Assembly (NCBI GenBank): GCA_009193035.1
Contig: SWDT01000110.1
Span: 90,309 to 154,308, forward strand
Direction of reading: 5' to 3'
DNA from: Halicephalobus mephisto
Lineage: Eukaryota; Nematoda; Chromadorea; Rhabditida; Panagrolaimidae
DNA: 64,000 nt
In this document: one piece after another, positions 1 through 12,244 of the stretch
How positions within the stretch are numbered: the stretch's first letter is position 1
How the letters are laid out: each line of letters begins with the position of its first letter
Notes under the pieces: model-generated
The model's input: only the letters and a program-made list of their open reading frames with translations
The model's database searches: none
What the model was told of the DNA's origin: nothing
Program-made: the position numbers and the translations under genes

Positions 1-117
1 CTTCTTTTGTTTCTGATTGCTCCAGATTCTTCATCAATAACTTTATCAAGTATGTACACTTTGAGTGAGTTTTCTGATTCTTTTAATGAAAGTAAATTTT
101 GGCATCTAAAGGTGTAA
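1..117 (+). CDS. possible last exon of a gene to the left
   Basis: The frame starting at base 1 is open to a TAA at 115-117 (38 codons, serine-rich, ending LKV), and an AATAAA sits at 120-125 directly after the stop. This would fit a terminal exon of a gene that begins before the window, with a very short 3' UTR. The composition is not distinctive and no family is recognised, so chance openness is a real alternative. Confidence 0.22.
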   Translation, partial: LLLFLIAPDSSSITLSSMYTLSEFSDSFNESKFWHLKV

Positions 118-125
118 CCAATAAA

Positions 126-1675
126 AATATTTTAATACTTATTATTTTTTATATGAAGCTTACTATTTTTAACGACGTAATCGAATTCAATATATGTGAT
201 TTGTTTCTTAATAATTTTAATCTCAAGATAGATAAAAAAATTATTATTAAGAACGTTATTAATGAATTTCGAGTTTTTCTGTAAAAATTATCATTTATTC
301 CTAGAATATTTGTCATCTTTGAAACGGTACTATATATATTAATGAGTATTGATAAAGTTGATATAACGATTTCCCAGTATGTTATAACTCCAACAAAAAT
401 TTAACGACGATTTTATTTCACTTTTGCTTTTCTATCAAGGATTGGAATATTAAGAATTTTAAAAGGAAAATAATCCTTTGAACCCAGTCATATGTCAAAT
501 TGAACTTCTTAGAAAGTATATCCAGAATTTGCAATACCATTTGACTGAATATTTTTATGAAGTAAGATAATTCATAAAATATGTAAATCTTTATTTTTCT
601 TCTTTAATTTTTTGAGAAACCAATTATACAGTTGTGATTAATATCAAAATATATCTAATTACAAAAAAAGTTATTGATATTAATCAACTTGGCACAGAAA
701 ACAAATGGTTTCAAAATTGACCATCGGGAACTCATTTAATGAGGAAATTCCCCTATGCTTTTTTACAGATGATATATGAAATGTTTCACATTTATGCGAT
801 TTTTGCACTCCAGAAAAGTATTTAATTAATATTGAACAAAAGCTCTAAGTGGATATTTGATAATCTATGAAACTAGTTAGAACTGACTTAAAAAATTTAT
901 TTTTATTGAAAAGGTTTTTCTTAATAAACACATAGGAATCAATTAAAGGTTCCAAGATAAGAATACGTCATAACCAGAATCGATGAAATCATCTCATGAT
1001 TAAATCGTTTCGAAAGATCAATGTTTTCAAAAACAAGTAAAAGAAAAATAAGAATAACGTCGTGGGTGGTCTCTCTTTTCTTAATATTCTCAATTGTTCT
1101 CTAATATCTTTTTGGATTTATTTCCTTAGTTTTAAATGATTTTAAGAATATACAAGAAGGTCACATTTCAGTGAAACACGTTTTAGTCTCTTATGCTTTT
1201 TTATAGTTATTTTATCATCAGAGAGAAACAATGATTGCAATATAACCTTTGATTTCTTTATCACGAGCGCCAAGGAAAGAATTCATTAAACGGAGGCATT
1301 CCACTTAATCATCTGCAGAATCGACAGGTTAAATTGATTATATCTTCTACGATATTAAACGTGGAGTCGGGCATAAAATAATTTAACCTCTGAACTTGAT
1401 CGAACAGTCTTTAACGTCTATCATTCGACTGATAAAATTTAAGAGTCAAGTCTTCTGCGAAAAGATTGATTTGCTTTGTTATCGATAGATGATAGCGGAT
1501 TTTTAGATACGTGATTAGCCTCAATTGAGCAATAATTGTTTACTTATATAACATAGTGTAAAATTAATAACAATATTGTAACAATTTAGTTCCTATTTCT
1601 TTGGTAAAATCAATTGCATTAATAGGTATTATTGTCTGATATAATATATTCTCCTGATCACCCATCATATGCGGA
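126..1675. other. AT-rich intergenic stretch, no gene seen
   Basis: About 1.5 kb of AT-rich sequence with no open frame that looks coding. The stretch nearest xanthine dehydrogenase carries scattered GATA-type sites, for example CTGATAAA near 1430, and grades into the promoter entry at 1681-1715. Confidence 0.6.
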
Positions 1676-1680
1676 TGGGT

Positions 1681-1715
1681 TGATAAACAAAGTCCTGATA
1701 AACAGTCTTTTTATC
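1681..1715 (+). promoter_or_regulatory. cluster of TGATAA sites upstream of xanthine dehydrogenase
   Basis: TGATAA occurs at 1681-1686 and 1696-1701, and TTATC (the reverse of GATAA) at 1711-1715, about 65-100 bp before the start codon. In nematodes clustered TGATAA sites are the usual mark of intestinal genes driven by ELT-2-type GATA factors. Intestinal expression is an inference from this pattern and from the enzyme's known role. Confidence 0.5.
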
Positions 1716-1781
1716 TTTTACTGTACGCAGTTTGTCGTCTTTCGTCTTTTTTCGTTGAATTGATTTTTTGATTTTTAGGCA

Positions 1782-4700
1782 ATGCCAACCAATGGATTGT
1801 TAAACGATTTTGAACATCGAGAACTTATATTCTACGTCAATGGAAAACGGATAACGGATTCCAAAGTCGATCCGAGGACGACATTGGCTGTTTACCTAAG
1901 AGATCATCTAAGACTTACAGGAACCAAGATAGGATGCAATGAGGGAGGATGTGGAGCTTGTGCTGTCATGATATCAGATATAGATCCTAATAATGAGCAG
2001 ATACGGTATGTAATTGATTAATAATAACTTTTAAAAGCAAATTTTGAAGACATTACTCTGCAAACGCTTGCTTGACGCCTGTCTGTGCAGTTTTTGGGAA
2101 GGCTGTGACAACAGTTGAGGGAATAGGCTCGGTATTACAGAAGAAACTCCATCCAATTCAGGAACGACTATCTGTTGCTCACGGTTCTCAATGCGGATTC
2201 TGTACTCCTGGATTCGTTATGGCAATGTACGCCCTTCTGAGAAACAACCCGAACCCTACGGAAGGTGAAGTCGATGAAGCTCTTCAAGGAAACCTTTGCC
2301 GATGTACTGGATATCGTCCAATTCTTGAAGCTTATTATTCATTCACGGAAAATGGAACAGCCAAAGCCGTAGATGAATGCGGGATGGGAGAACAATGCTG
2401 CAAAAAGATGAATGGAGGAGGTGATTGTTCTTCCAGAAGAGAACTCAGCAAATTGACAACATTCAAGGATTGTAAGGATTACGATCCATCGCAAGAACTG
2501 ATCTTCCCACCAGAATTGAAACTTTCGAAACTACATCTGCGATCATTCTCAATCAAGAACGAAGGGCATTCGTGGTTTCAGCCAAAGTCCCTTGCCGAGC
2601 TTCTGGATTTGAAGAAGAAATTCCCCCATGCCAGATTAATCTCCGGAAACTCTGAACTCGCAGTGGAATTAAAGTTCAGATTCATCGACGTAAGCATCAT
2701 GATAAATCCGAAACAAATCCCCGAAATGAGGAATTATGAAATCCGAGTCAATGGAGTTTATCTAGGAATGGGGTTATCCCTTACAGAAATAAAGGAAATA
2801 CTCAATAAAGTGATTGATTCTCACTCGAAAGAAACTACACTGATCTTCCGATCCGTCTGTTCTATGCTCCATTACTTCGCCGGCAAACATGTAAGAAATA
2901 TGGCTAGTGTGGCTGGGAATATTGCTACAGCCAGTCCAATTTCTGATCTGAATCCGATTTGGATGGCTTCTGGATCAAAAGTTCACTTGTTCTCTCAAGT
3001 TAATGGAAAAAGAGTTGTTCCTATCGATGAGAACTTCTTCGTCGGCTATCGAAGAACCATAATCCAACCAGATGAGATTCTTATTGGAATAACTGTACCA
3101 TTCTCTAAAGAAGGTCAGTATTTCAGAGCTTATAAACAAGCTCAACGAAGGGAAGACGATATTGCAATTGTTACTTCTGCTTTCTCTGCTCAAGTTGATC
3201 CAGCGAGCAAGAAAGTTCTTGATCTGAAGATTTCTTTTGGAGGAATGGCCCCGACGACAAAATTGGCTTTGGCTTCTGTTGCAAATGCTACTGGAAGGAC
3301 ATGGGACAAAAGCCTCTTTGAAGAAATCACCGACAATATTTTGAAAGAGTTTGCATTGCCTCCAGGAGTTCCAGGAGGAATGTCGAGGTACAGACAGGCG
3401 TTAACAGTGTCTTTCTGGTTTAAATTTTATGTCCACGTTGGAAGAAAGCTCCAGATTACAGAATTTGAAAACTATAGACTCGATGAACCTATTGGAGAAC
3501 CCAAATTGGATCATTTCACCTCTACTCAACTATTCTACGATGTCCCGGAAGATCAACCAGTTCATGATCCCGTTGGTCGTCCAATAATGCACGCTTCTGG
3601 AGAAAAACATGTTACTGGAGAAGCTATATATTCTGCAGATATTCAGCTGCTGGATATGGTTCATATGGCTTATGTCATGTCTCCAGTTGCTTCAGGAACT
3701 ATTGATTATGTGGATACCACTGCTGCTTTGGAGCTTCCTGGTGTTCTTGCTTATATCGACCACAATGATGTCCCAGGAAACAACGTTATCAGTCATTGGA
3801 ATAGTGTTCTTTTCGCTAAAAATGAGATCAGCTATCACGGACAGCCAATTGGAGCAATTATAGCCAAAGATCATGAAACGGCTCGAAAGGGGGCTTTTCT
3901 GGTTAAAGTGAACATTATTGCGAAAAAACCAATTGTAACAATCGATGACGCCATCAAAGAAAAGTGTTTTCATAATCCAGATGGATATCATGTTCGCAGC
4001 AGTCTGCTTGAAAAATCAACTCCAATTCAATCTGATTGGTCCAAGTATTCCAGAATTGTAGAAGGATCTATCAGAATGGGAGGACAGGAACACTTTTATC
4101 TCGAGACCCAAAACTGTATCGCAATCCCTGGTGAAGATCAGGAAATGGAAGTTATCTCATCCACTCAATCTGTTAACGATGTCCAGAAAGAAGTCGCAAC
4201 TGTTCTCGGAGTCCCATATCACAAGGTAACGGTCAAAGTCAGGAGGATCGGAGGAGGATTCGGAGGAAAAGAAAGTATCTGTGGGTTATTTGCAGGGGCA
4301 GCGGCTGTAGCTGCGTTCAAGTATGTTTTAATTATAACATTATGAAATTTAGAGACACAAACTGATGCGAAATTGTCTCAATATGAACTTTTAGAAATTT
4401 CCAGAATCTCAGTTTTCACATTTTAATTTCGAAAGTTATTATTAGATTCTGAAAAGTCCTAAAAGTTCCAGAAGCTGTAATTGTATTGAATTCTGGAATC
4501 TCCTACTAGATTATAAAGTTTTCTGAAAATATCTTCAAGCTCCTAAATAGTTGCAGAAAATTCTGAGATTCTTGGAAGTTTTAAAACCTTTTATAAGATT
4601 TTGGAACGTTTTAGAAACCTCCATAGACTCATAATTTTATTACATCCCTACTATTTCAGATTGAGGAAACCCGTTAAATTCGTTTTAGAAAGATACGATG

Positions 4701-6293
4701 ACATGGCAGTTAGCGGAACTAGACATCCATTTTTGTTTAATTATAGAATAGCTTTGGGAGAAAACGATGAATTGCTGGATACCGAGATTGATTGCTATTC
4801 AAACTGCGGTTATATTATTGAGTTATCAAAAGGAGTGATGGGTAATTCTCATAGTCTTTAATTAATTAAAAGGGTTTATTTTCAGAGAGGGCCTTGACGC
4901 ACGTCGATAACGTTTACAAATTCAGAAACGCAGATCTTCATGGATATCTCTGCAAGACCAATTGTGCTTCGAATACCGCCTATAGAGGGTTCGGAGGACC
5001 TCAAGGCATGTTCTGCACAGAAACAATGATGAAACACATCGCCGAAGAACTCAACGTTGACGTAGATAAACTGAGGGAAAAGAATTTCTACAACGAAGGG
5101 GATTGTACTCCGTTCGGGATGCATCTGTGGCAGTGCAACATCAGAAGATGCTGGAGTGAGTGCATTGAGCTTTCGAACTACTACAAGAGAAAAGAAGAAA
5201 TTCAACAATTTAATTCTTTGAGTAAGTACAAAAAAAGAGGCATTTTCATAACTCCGACTAAATTTGGAATCGGATTCGGCTTTAAACAATTGAATCAAGC
5301 TGGAGCCTTGATCCACGTCTACACAGATGGAACTGTCCTATTATCTCATGGAGGAATGGAAATGGGCCAAGGCCTTCATACCAAGATGCTCCAAGTCGCT
5401 TCCAGGTGCTTAGATATTCCTATTGAGATGATCCACATCCATGATTCTGCCACTGATAAGGTTCCTAATGCTTCTCCCACAGCTGCTTCTGTTGGAAGTG
5501 ATATGAATGGGTTAGCTGTGAAAGATGCTTGTGAAAAAATCATGGAGCGATTGGAGCCATTTAAGAAGAAGAATCCCGAAGGAAAATGGGTCGACTGGGT
5601 AAATGAAGCCTATAGAAATAGAATCAGTTTATCTGCAACAGGATTCGGAATGTATGTGGTGCTTTGGAGTAATTTAATTAACTTGTGAAACATTTCAGCA
5701 TTCATTCAGAAGTTGTCGATTTTATGAACGGCAAAGGTGCAGAACTTTATGGATACTGCGTCTACGGAGTGTGTGTTGCTGAAGTCGAGGTTGACTGTCT
5801 AAGTGGCGATCATCACGTTCTTCAAGTAGATATCGTTATGGATATAGGAGATTCTATGAATCCAGCCGTCGATATTGGACAAATCGAAGGAGCTTTCGTC
5901 CAAGGCTACGGACTTTTCACCATGGAAGAAATCAAAGTCCGACCTGATGGAGTCAGATTAACCCGAGGTCCTGGAAATTACAAAATCCCATCTGCCGATG
6001 ATGCTCCGAGACACTTTCACGTAAAGCTTCTCAAAGGGAGTTCCAACAAACGAGCGATATTCTCTTCCAAGGCAGTTGGAGAACCCCCACTTTTCCTGGG
6101 GTCTACTGTGTTCTTTGCCATAAGAGAAGCTGTCAAATCTTATAGAGAAGACCACGGTCACACGGGATATTTCCGAATGGATAGTCCTGCTACACCAGAA
6201 CGAATTCGAATGCTTTGTGAAGATTCGATAACCGACAAAATCCCCCAGTTGCCTGATTCATCGAGCTATGTTCCTTGGGTTGTTGATTTGTAA
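1782..6293 (+). CDS. xdh: xanthine dehydrogenase (molybdenum hydroxylase)
   Basis: Oxidises hypoxanthine to xanthine and xanthine to urate using molybdopterin, two 2Fe-2S clusters and FAD. Five exons join cleanly: 1782-2005, 2050-4320, 4660-4841, 4886-5651, 5699-6293, giving 1345 residues, the normal family length. First 2Fe-2S site: C52, C57, C60, C82. Second: C123, C126, C158, C160. The FAD domain is recognisable by FFVGYRRTIIQPDEI. In the molybdenum domain GGGFGGKE supplies E816, MERAL supplies R894, AYRGFGGPQG supplies F928 and KAVGEPP supplies E1276. These match bovine E802, R880, F914 and E1261 at a nearly constant offset. The E and R are what separate xanthine dehydrogenases from aldehyde oxidases. 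The start lies 3 bp after a TTTTTAG acceptor-like site, suggesting trans-splicing. Intron 3 (339 bp) carries a dispersed repeat; the other introns are 44-47 bp. Confidence 0.96.
4362..4625 (+). repeat. leader-plus-array repeat in xanthine dehydrogenase intron 3
   Basis: Begins with the leader TGCGAAATTGTCTCAATATG and continues as a degenerate run of TTCTAGAA/TTCCAGAA-like units spaced about 30-35 bp. It makes up nearly all of the only long intron of this gene. Confidence 0.7.
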
Positions 6294-7310
6294 AACTTTA
6301 GGCTCAATTGATTTTCAATGAGAAAAGTTACAAAAAGCGATACATGTTATGACGCGTCGATCTTTTGAAAATAATGTATTGGATACACTAAAAGCTATGT
6401 ATTGGGTACATCTTTTTCATACATTGATTTTTTGTTTTCAATGCACCAAAAGTGATCGTCATCGATTGCGGATATAATTAAAGATTGATTCTTTTGTATT
6501 TTAACGAGTTTTAAGTAATGTAGTTGTTTTATAGATATAAAGATAAAAACGACATTTCTTTCATATCAATCCTTGGTTTAAACCTAAAATTTCGAAAATC
6601 GAATTATCATTCAGCTGTGAGAGACGAGTCAATAACCTAAAACATGCAAAACCTAACGCTATACTCCCTAATAAATGAGACTGAAATATCTAGATAGTTA
6701 TTGATAATCTTCCTTATAATATTTTGTTATATTGATGAAACGACTAAATCTGTCTATCAGAATATGGACATTTTTGAAATATATTCATACAGGAGATCAA
6801 TTCACTCCTTTTCATATTAATGTTCTGTATTTAAGGTGTAAATTCATAAAAATTTCCACAGTTACAAGATGTTACTGTGTAAAGCTTTAAAAAAGTGTGG
6901 GAATGAGGAAAATATTTCACACTGATATATATCAAAAAAACAGACACACCACCTAATAATCAATGAAAGGAAAGTGTACAGTCGGACCTGATTGCCAAAA
7001 ATGATCTGGCTATGTTTTGTTTGATTGATTTGTTATTTTTTGAACCACAAATAAGTGACTTATGATCTGATGGTAAATAACTATTATTTTTCTGGCCAAA
7101 CTTTCCTTTCTGTCGTAACGAATTAACCTTTTTCTCTTTTTTGATTTTTGCCCAATTTTCATGTACTTTTTGAAATTTATGTCGAGAAAATCCAGCGTAA
7201 AATAGCTTTTGATCGTTAAATACCTGAAGTATTCAGTTTATTGCACTCGGATATATTATGTTCAATTTATGTATCGGTACACTAAAGTTTTTTGTGTAGA
7301 ACTCAGTTTT
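6294..7310. other. intergenic stretch between the two purine-catabolism genes
   Basis: AT-rich; no convincing open frame on either strand and no clear AATAAA close to the upstream stop codon. A TATA-like TATATAAA lies at 7316-7323, 53 bp before the next start codon. Confidence 0.6.
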
Positions 7311-7315
7311 CTGTT

Positions 7316-7323
7316 TATATAAA
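7316..7323 (+). promoter_or_regulatory. TATA-like box for hydroxyisourate hydrolase
   Basis: TATATAAA 53 bp upstream of the start codon at 7376. Position and sequence fit a TATA element; no initiator could be identified. Confidence 0.4.
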
Positions 7324-7375
7324 TTCGATATTTCCTCCCAAAGTTGTTTATTTCTCTATACTTCATAGCTGAGCA

Positions 7376-7890
7376 ATGTGCCTAATTCCAAATCTTATCA
7401 TACTTGTTTTGGCTTTCTGGATGGCATCTACTGCAAACCTTGTTGCACCATCAAACAGCATAAGTGCCCACGTTCTGGATATTGCCAATGGAAAACCTGG
7501 GGTAGGCGTTGAAATAACATGTTTTACCCTGCAATCAGATGGAAGATGGAGACATTTGGGGATTACGTAAGTGTTTCGTTCTTCTTAATTCAGGAGTTGT
7601 TCATTTACTGGCTTCCAGAAAGACGGATATAAATGGAAGAGTTCCTTGGGTTCATCCTAATGACAATTTAACCATTGGGACGTACAAACTGGGATTTGGA
7701 ACCAAGAAATACTTTGAAACAATGGGACAAAAGACATTTTATCCTTATGTTGAAGTAAGAATAAATAATGCTTACTATATGGAAATAATTACTATTCCAG
7801 ATTGTTTTTGAAGTGGATGATGCTTCGAAACACTACCACGTTCCCTTAACTCTCAGCAACTATGGATATACTACTTACAAAGGCCAATGA
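7376..7890 (+). CDS. 5-hydroxyisourate hydrolase (transthyretin-like)
   Basis: Hydrolyses 5-hydroxyisourate, the product of urate oxidase, to the carboxy precursor of allantoin. Exons 7376-7566, 7619-7754 and 7801-7890 give 138 residues. Family marks: SAHVLDIANGKPG near the start with the active-site His, DINGRVPW with the active-site Arg, and HYHVPLTLS with the second His near the C terminus. The last residues are YKGQ where the family signature is YRG followed by Ser or Thr. A hydrophobic N-terminal segment of about 20 residues precedes the domain and looks like a signal peptide, unlike peroxisomal relatives. It lies 1.1 kb downstream of xanthine dehydrogenase on the same strand. Acceptor choice at 7618 (rather than the closer one at 7593) is fixed by the conserved TxxxGR segment. 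Transthyretin-related nematode proteins (TTR-52 type) are the alternative, but those lack these active-site motifs. Confidence 0.9.
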
Positions 7891-8936
7891 GCAAACATTT
7901 CGAAAATCTTAAAGATCCAGCATTTGGATGCTTTATTCTCAGAATCACACTACATGGTTAGCGTCAAATCTCTGCTTCTAGCTGTCACTGGGGATTTAAA
8001 TTAAATTGCAATTTTTGACAAGACTATCTAGACCAATGTTCACATTTTGGTTAATGAAAGAATTTGTACTTTGATAAACGAGGAAGTTGCTAAAATAGAA
8101 GATAACCTATTTTGAAAAGGATTGTAAATATTTCCCCAACCTAATTTGAGTTCAGCTAAACTAAGTTAGCTTCATGTTTTTATCTGGTTTTTGTAAGACA
8201 AGAATTCTTTGGAACTTCTTTTGGGATACCTTGGAATTCAATAATATTATGAGTTTTTAAGAACCTCGTACAAACTTTTGAAATCTTCCGGAATTTTGTT
8301 GAAATTTTGAGTAAATTCTAGTGTCCTGTAGGAAATCGGAACTTTCTAGAATTCTTAATAAATTTCCAAGGTTTCGTTATAATTTTCAGAATCAACCGGA
8401 AGATTATAAAACTTTTAGTAATGTCATGGAAGCTTCTAGAACTCTTTGAAATCTCGTAGACACTTTTGCAATTACTTTAAATCGAGTATTCTTATGTTTT
8501 CTATAAAGTTCTAAATATATCGAGATAATGCGTAGTAGCTTCCATTTTTTTATTTAACAGTAAAACTGCTAGCAGGTGTTTCGATGTTTATAGATAATTT
8601 TTTTGGTTTTTGTGTTCTGTAGCTTTTATAAATTCTGAAATTGAGTAGACTAGATAAATGACATAAATCTGGAAATGACAGTTTTTCCATTTTTTTAGTT
8701 TATCAAGTATGGGAAACAATGCAACATTGATATTCCATGAATTCTTAAAAACCCTAAAAACTATTTTGTACACTTAAATATTTATTTCCGTTTTCTGACG
8801 GCTTTTGTCTTTTTTCCAAACCAATAGGATTTAAAAAATCCATTGAACATAAATAAAAATGGTTCCGAGCCAATTGTTCCAATTAGTTTGTCAGACTATT
8901 TTGGCGACGAAAGGTCAGATAAATCATGGGAAATGA
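7891..8936. repeat. intergenic stretch with TTCTAGAA-type array at about 8210-8470
   Basis: No gene seen. The middle part is a degenerate array of TTCTAGAA, TTCCGGAA and similar units like those in the long introns, here without an obvious leader. Confidence 0.5.
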
Positions 8937-10210
8937 CTAATTTTTGATTCTGTTGTATCTAGCTGCTTTTGTTTTAACAAATATGAGATATTTTTTCTCT
9001 TGACTCGATTCGTGTAGGACATCCAAAATAGCCTTAGGAAAAATAACGAATTTAACGCACTCTGGACTTTCCTTGAACTCTGGGAATAAGATTGAATACT
9101 CCTGCTTATTCATAAGCACGTTTGATCGACTAGATAGCCAGTTGCCGAGATCCTTGCAATGATCTTGGAGTGATTGATGTACTTCTTTAAGGTTTTTTAC
9201 TTTCTACTGTTTTTTCTTTCATCAAAAATTTATTAAATTTTTTAGAATAGTTCAAAACTTAATTGGATGTTTTGAAATGCTTACTGAAGCTTCTGGAAAT
9301 TTTCATATTTTTTAAAGCATTCCAATATTCAATAAGAACTTTCTGGAACTCTAGAATTCAGTAAATGCTTTTACAATCCAACGTAAAATGCTGAAACCCT
9401 CACTAGCACAATAGAAGTTCCTAAATGCTTCTAGAACTTTGAGAAGTTAATGAAGACTTTTATAATCATATTAAACTTCGGGTTCTAAAAGTTTGTAGAA
9501 AATGATGAGAATTTTTTCAAAGTAATTTTTTTAAGATCTTTTTTCTAATTTTCATAACAATATGACTTTGAAAACTCTTGAGGGTCCATATTGAGACACT
9601 GCTGTGACATTACATTTTCCTAATTTTTATGACATTTTAATTATCCTTCTTTTGTCGTTTCTCCCGTCATTACCTTCGGAACATCCAGAACATGCATACT
9701 AATTTCAAATTTCCTTACTAAAAATATCCCTGGATTTTTGTGTTTGTAGTCTTTGATCTGGGTTAAAGGTCTGTAGGGAATACCAATTAGCAATACAATG
9801 TCGTTTCAACGAAGCGTGTGTATTTCGAGAACGACCAACTCCAGCAATTTTCAATATTCCATTTCTGTCTGGGCCCTAAGCAGCTGCATTTTCTTTGATT
9901 TTTTGATAATTTCTCCCAGAAGGCTTTCCGTGTTAAGTTTTGTTATTAAATTTGATATAGTTGAAAAATATTTATTTTTATACCTTTTTCGTTAGAATTT
10001 TGAAGTACTTCTGTGAATGATGGAACTGCCTTTTGGAAATTAAGATGTCGAAATTTTCTAAATTTACCCAAGATTAATTTTTTTACGAACATGGTAATTT
10101 ATTTTTTTATTGGCCAACTTCACGGAAACTCTTTCCTGAGCGGTCATTGTAAATTTGTTTTAGCCAGATTTTGTAATCCTGCATTTTTCCGCTCTGGTTC
10201 ATGTTCAATT
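8937..10210 (-). pseudogene. decayed coding remnants of an unrecognised gene
   Basis: Read on the minus strand, several stretches look protein-coding but sit in different frames. The cleanest is the last: about 86 open codons ending at a TAG at 8937, containing FPEFKESPECVKFVIFPKAI. Further upstream, around 9640-9945, fragments such as MQLLRAQTEM, IAGVGRSRNTHASLKRH and LLIGIPYRPLTQIKDYKHK follow one another in alternating frames with stops between. Near 10060-10210 KNAGLQNLAKTNLQ and TAQERVSVKLANKK are again out of frame. The order is consistent with one gene broken by several indels and invaded by a repeat at 9240-9600. No family is recognised; a poorly sequenced live gene is the alternative. 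Confidence 0.35.
9240..9600 (-). repeat. leader-plus-array repeat, reverse orientation
   Basis: On the minus strand the leader reads CAGTGTCTCAATATGGA near 9585-9600 and the TTCTAGAA-like array runs down to about 9240. Confidence 0.6.
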
Positions 10211-10751
10211 TTTACGGTGTTTGAAATTTTTCTCTAAAATATTTTCAGATTTCTCGCATGTCTTGGACTAGGAATAACTGACAATTTATAAAACTGTTTA
10301 CTTAGAGTTAATTGGTACTTCTTTTTAATTGTAGGAAATGATATTTAAACTGAAATAAATTTAGAAAAATTGGGTACTTTTATTCTTAAAAAGAATTTAG
10401 CATTTATAAAAACCTTCTGTCAGAGCGCTTCAATTTCCTTGTTTTCTTCCGGATCTTAGGCGAATGAAAATCAATTTAAATTCTGAACTTGTATTATCAA
10501 GTTTGTTAATCATCTGCTCTGCTCCACAAGGCTTAAATTTTCATTGTCGAAATGTCCAGAAATGTGGATGAACTACGTCAGAGGCCTCCTTACATGACAC
10601 CAATTTTATTTGTTAACCTTATAAAAGCTAATAAATTCATCTAAATTCCCATATTGTTTTATTTATTCTTCGAGAATATTCATTTTCTGTAAAAAACCAC
10701 CTTTTCTCAGACAGAGTATTTTTTAAAATTGGCAATTCCACGTTTCAGACA
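10211..10751. other. intergenic stretch before the first GPCR
   Basis: AT-rich sequence without a recognisable gene. It ends in CGTTTCAG at 10741-10748, an acceptor-like site 3 bp before the next start codon. Confidence 0.5.
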
Positions 10752-12140
10752 ATGTCGTCAGATGCCGAACCTGATGGGTCTTTACCTACTCACGTTTTGG
10801 GAATCAAGAATGGATCGGAAGTGTGCAATTATGAATTCTATGGTGCTGCAGAAAACTGGATACTAGGTAGAGTGTAATAGAGTTCTCAAAAAATAATTAC
10901 TTTTCAGGGGTATTCGCTCTTCCTCTTATATTCATTGGACTTTTGGCAAATGCCATGTCCATCAGGATCTTTTCCCACAGATATATGAGACAACAGCCAA
11001 TAAACTGGTACTTGTTGATCCTCGCCATCAGCGACTTTGTCATTCTTTCATCTGCTTTTTTTGTCCTCACTATGCCGAGATTAGGAGAGATTTTAGAGTT
11101 CTGGAAAGCGACTTCACTAAGGTGAGTTTCTGCTTACGTGATTTGTCTTCAGGCCTAACGGAAGCTAACTCGCTAATTAACACATTGTCCTACTAACAAT
11201 CTTTCAGGCAGCTTCTGATCGAAGTAGTCGTTTTTAGCTACAATGCAACTCCAATCATGTACGCATTGATGACCGTAGCCCAGACAGTGTCTGTGTGGAT
11301 GATTGCAGCCATGTCCCTTCACAGATTTGTTGGAGTTTGCTTACCCTTTAAAGCAGCGACTGTCCTCGACACTTCCAACGTCAGAAAGTTAATTGCGACA
11401 GTTCTAATTTTCTCCTTCCTTTTCAACACCACAAGATTTTTCGAGGTAATTTGATTTTCGACCTATTAATTTCTCAGAAAATGCCCTTTCAGGTGTATAT
11501 AAGCAAGGTGTGCTTTATGCTGCCTATAAATGTCGAACTTCCGATTCTTCAACAAACTTACCTTAGGGAAAATCCACTCTACCGTAAGATTTTCTATGAA
11601 TGGGCTTATACTCTTGTCATGTTTGTCATTCCTTTCACAATCTTAATTGTTGTAAATACAATGGTCATTATCGCAATTCATAGGTAATTTTGTATTCAAA
11701 TGTAAGGAAAACGAAGACTGTTTTAGATCTCGTCGAATACATGCCAAATTAAATGTCTACGATGATGGGACGAGAAAACAGGAATTGGCGAAGGAGATTT
11801 CGACTTCAATTATGTTGGTAGCTATTGTCTTGGCCTTCTTGACCTGCAACACACTAGTGAGTTCAAAAGTATTAGATCCTGATTATTAAATAGCGAATTT
11901 TAGGCATTTGTAACGAATATCATGGAAAAGTTTGAAGTTAGAGATCTGTACGTCACTTTCGTACCTTGGTCAAATCTCCTGGTTATGCTACAATCGTCCA
12001 TCAATGTCTGCATTTACTGTCTATTTTCAGACAAGTACAAACAATTATTATTTTACTATTTGCAATTTCTCCGATGTAAGAGGAGAAGCGAAAATTTCCA
12101 AATGATTACAGGAAATTTTATCCCAAATGATGTTCCGTGA
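10752..12140 (+). CDS. class A peptide-type GPCR
   Basis: Six exons: 10752-10866, 10908-11120/11121, 11208-11445, 11493-11683, 11727-11856, 11904-12140, giving 374 residues with seven hydrophobic segments. TM1 carries GLLANAM. The DRY position at the end of TM3 reads SLHRFVGVCLPF, and the NPxxY position in TM7 reads NVCIYCLF, so both signatures are altered. The short extracellular N terminus has an N-glycosylation sequon (NGS). The overall pattern resembles nematode FMRFamide/peptide receptors, but the subfamily is not certain. The start is 3 bp after a TTTCAG site, suggesting trans-splicing. An AATAAA at 12159-12164 ends the gene just before a convergent neighbour. Confidence 0.85.
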
Positions 12141-12158
12141 ATTGTTGGTGAATTTGTT

Positions 12159-12172
12159 GGAATAAATGTTTA
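12159..12172. other. facing polyadenylation signals of two convergent genes
   Basis: AATAAA on the plus strand at 12159-12164 serves the GPCR; TTTATT at 12167-12172 is AATAAA on the minus strand for the EGF gene. The two stop codons are only 104 bp apart, so the 3' UTRs probably overlap. Confidence 0.6.
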
Positions 12173-12244
12173 TTGAATATTGTCAACACTTGAATTAAGC
12201 ACATACCAGCCACCGTGTTTTATAAAAACTTGAAATTGAGGGAT

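Noticed and set aside
4882..5316. 144-codon minus-strand frame
   Set aside because: Antisense shadow of the molybdenum domain of xanthine dehydrogenase.
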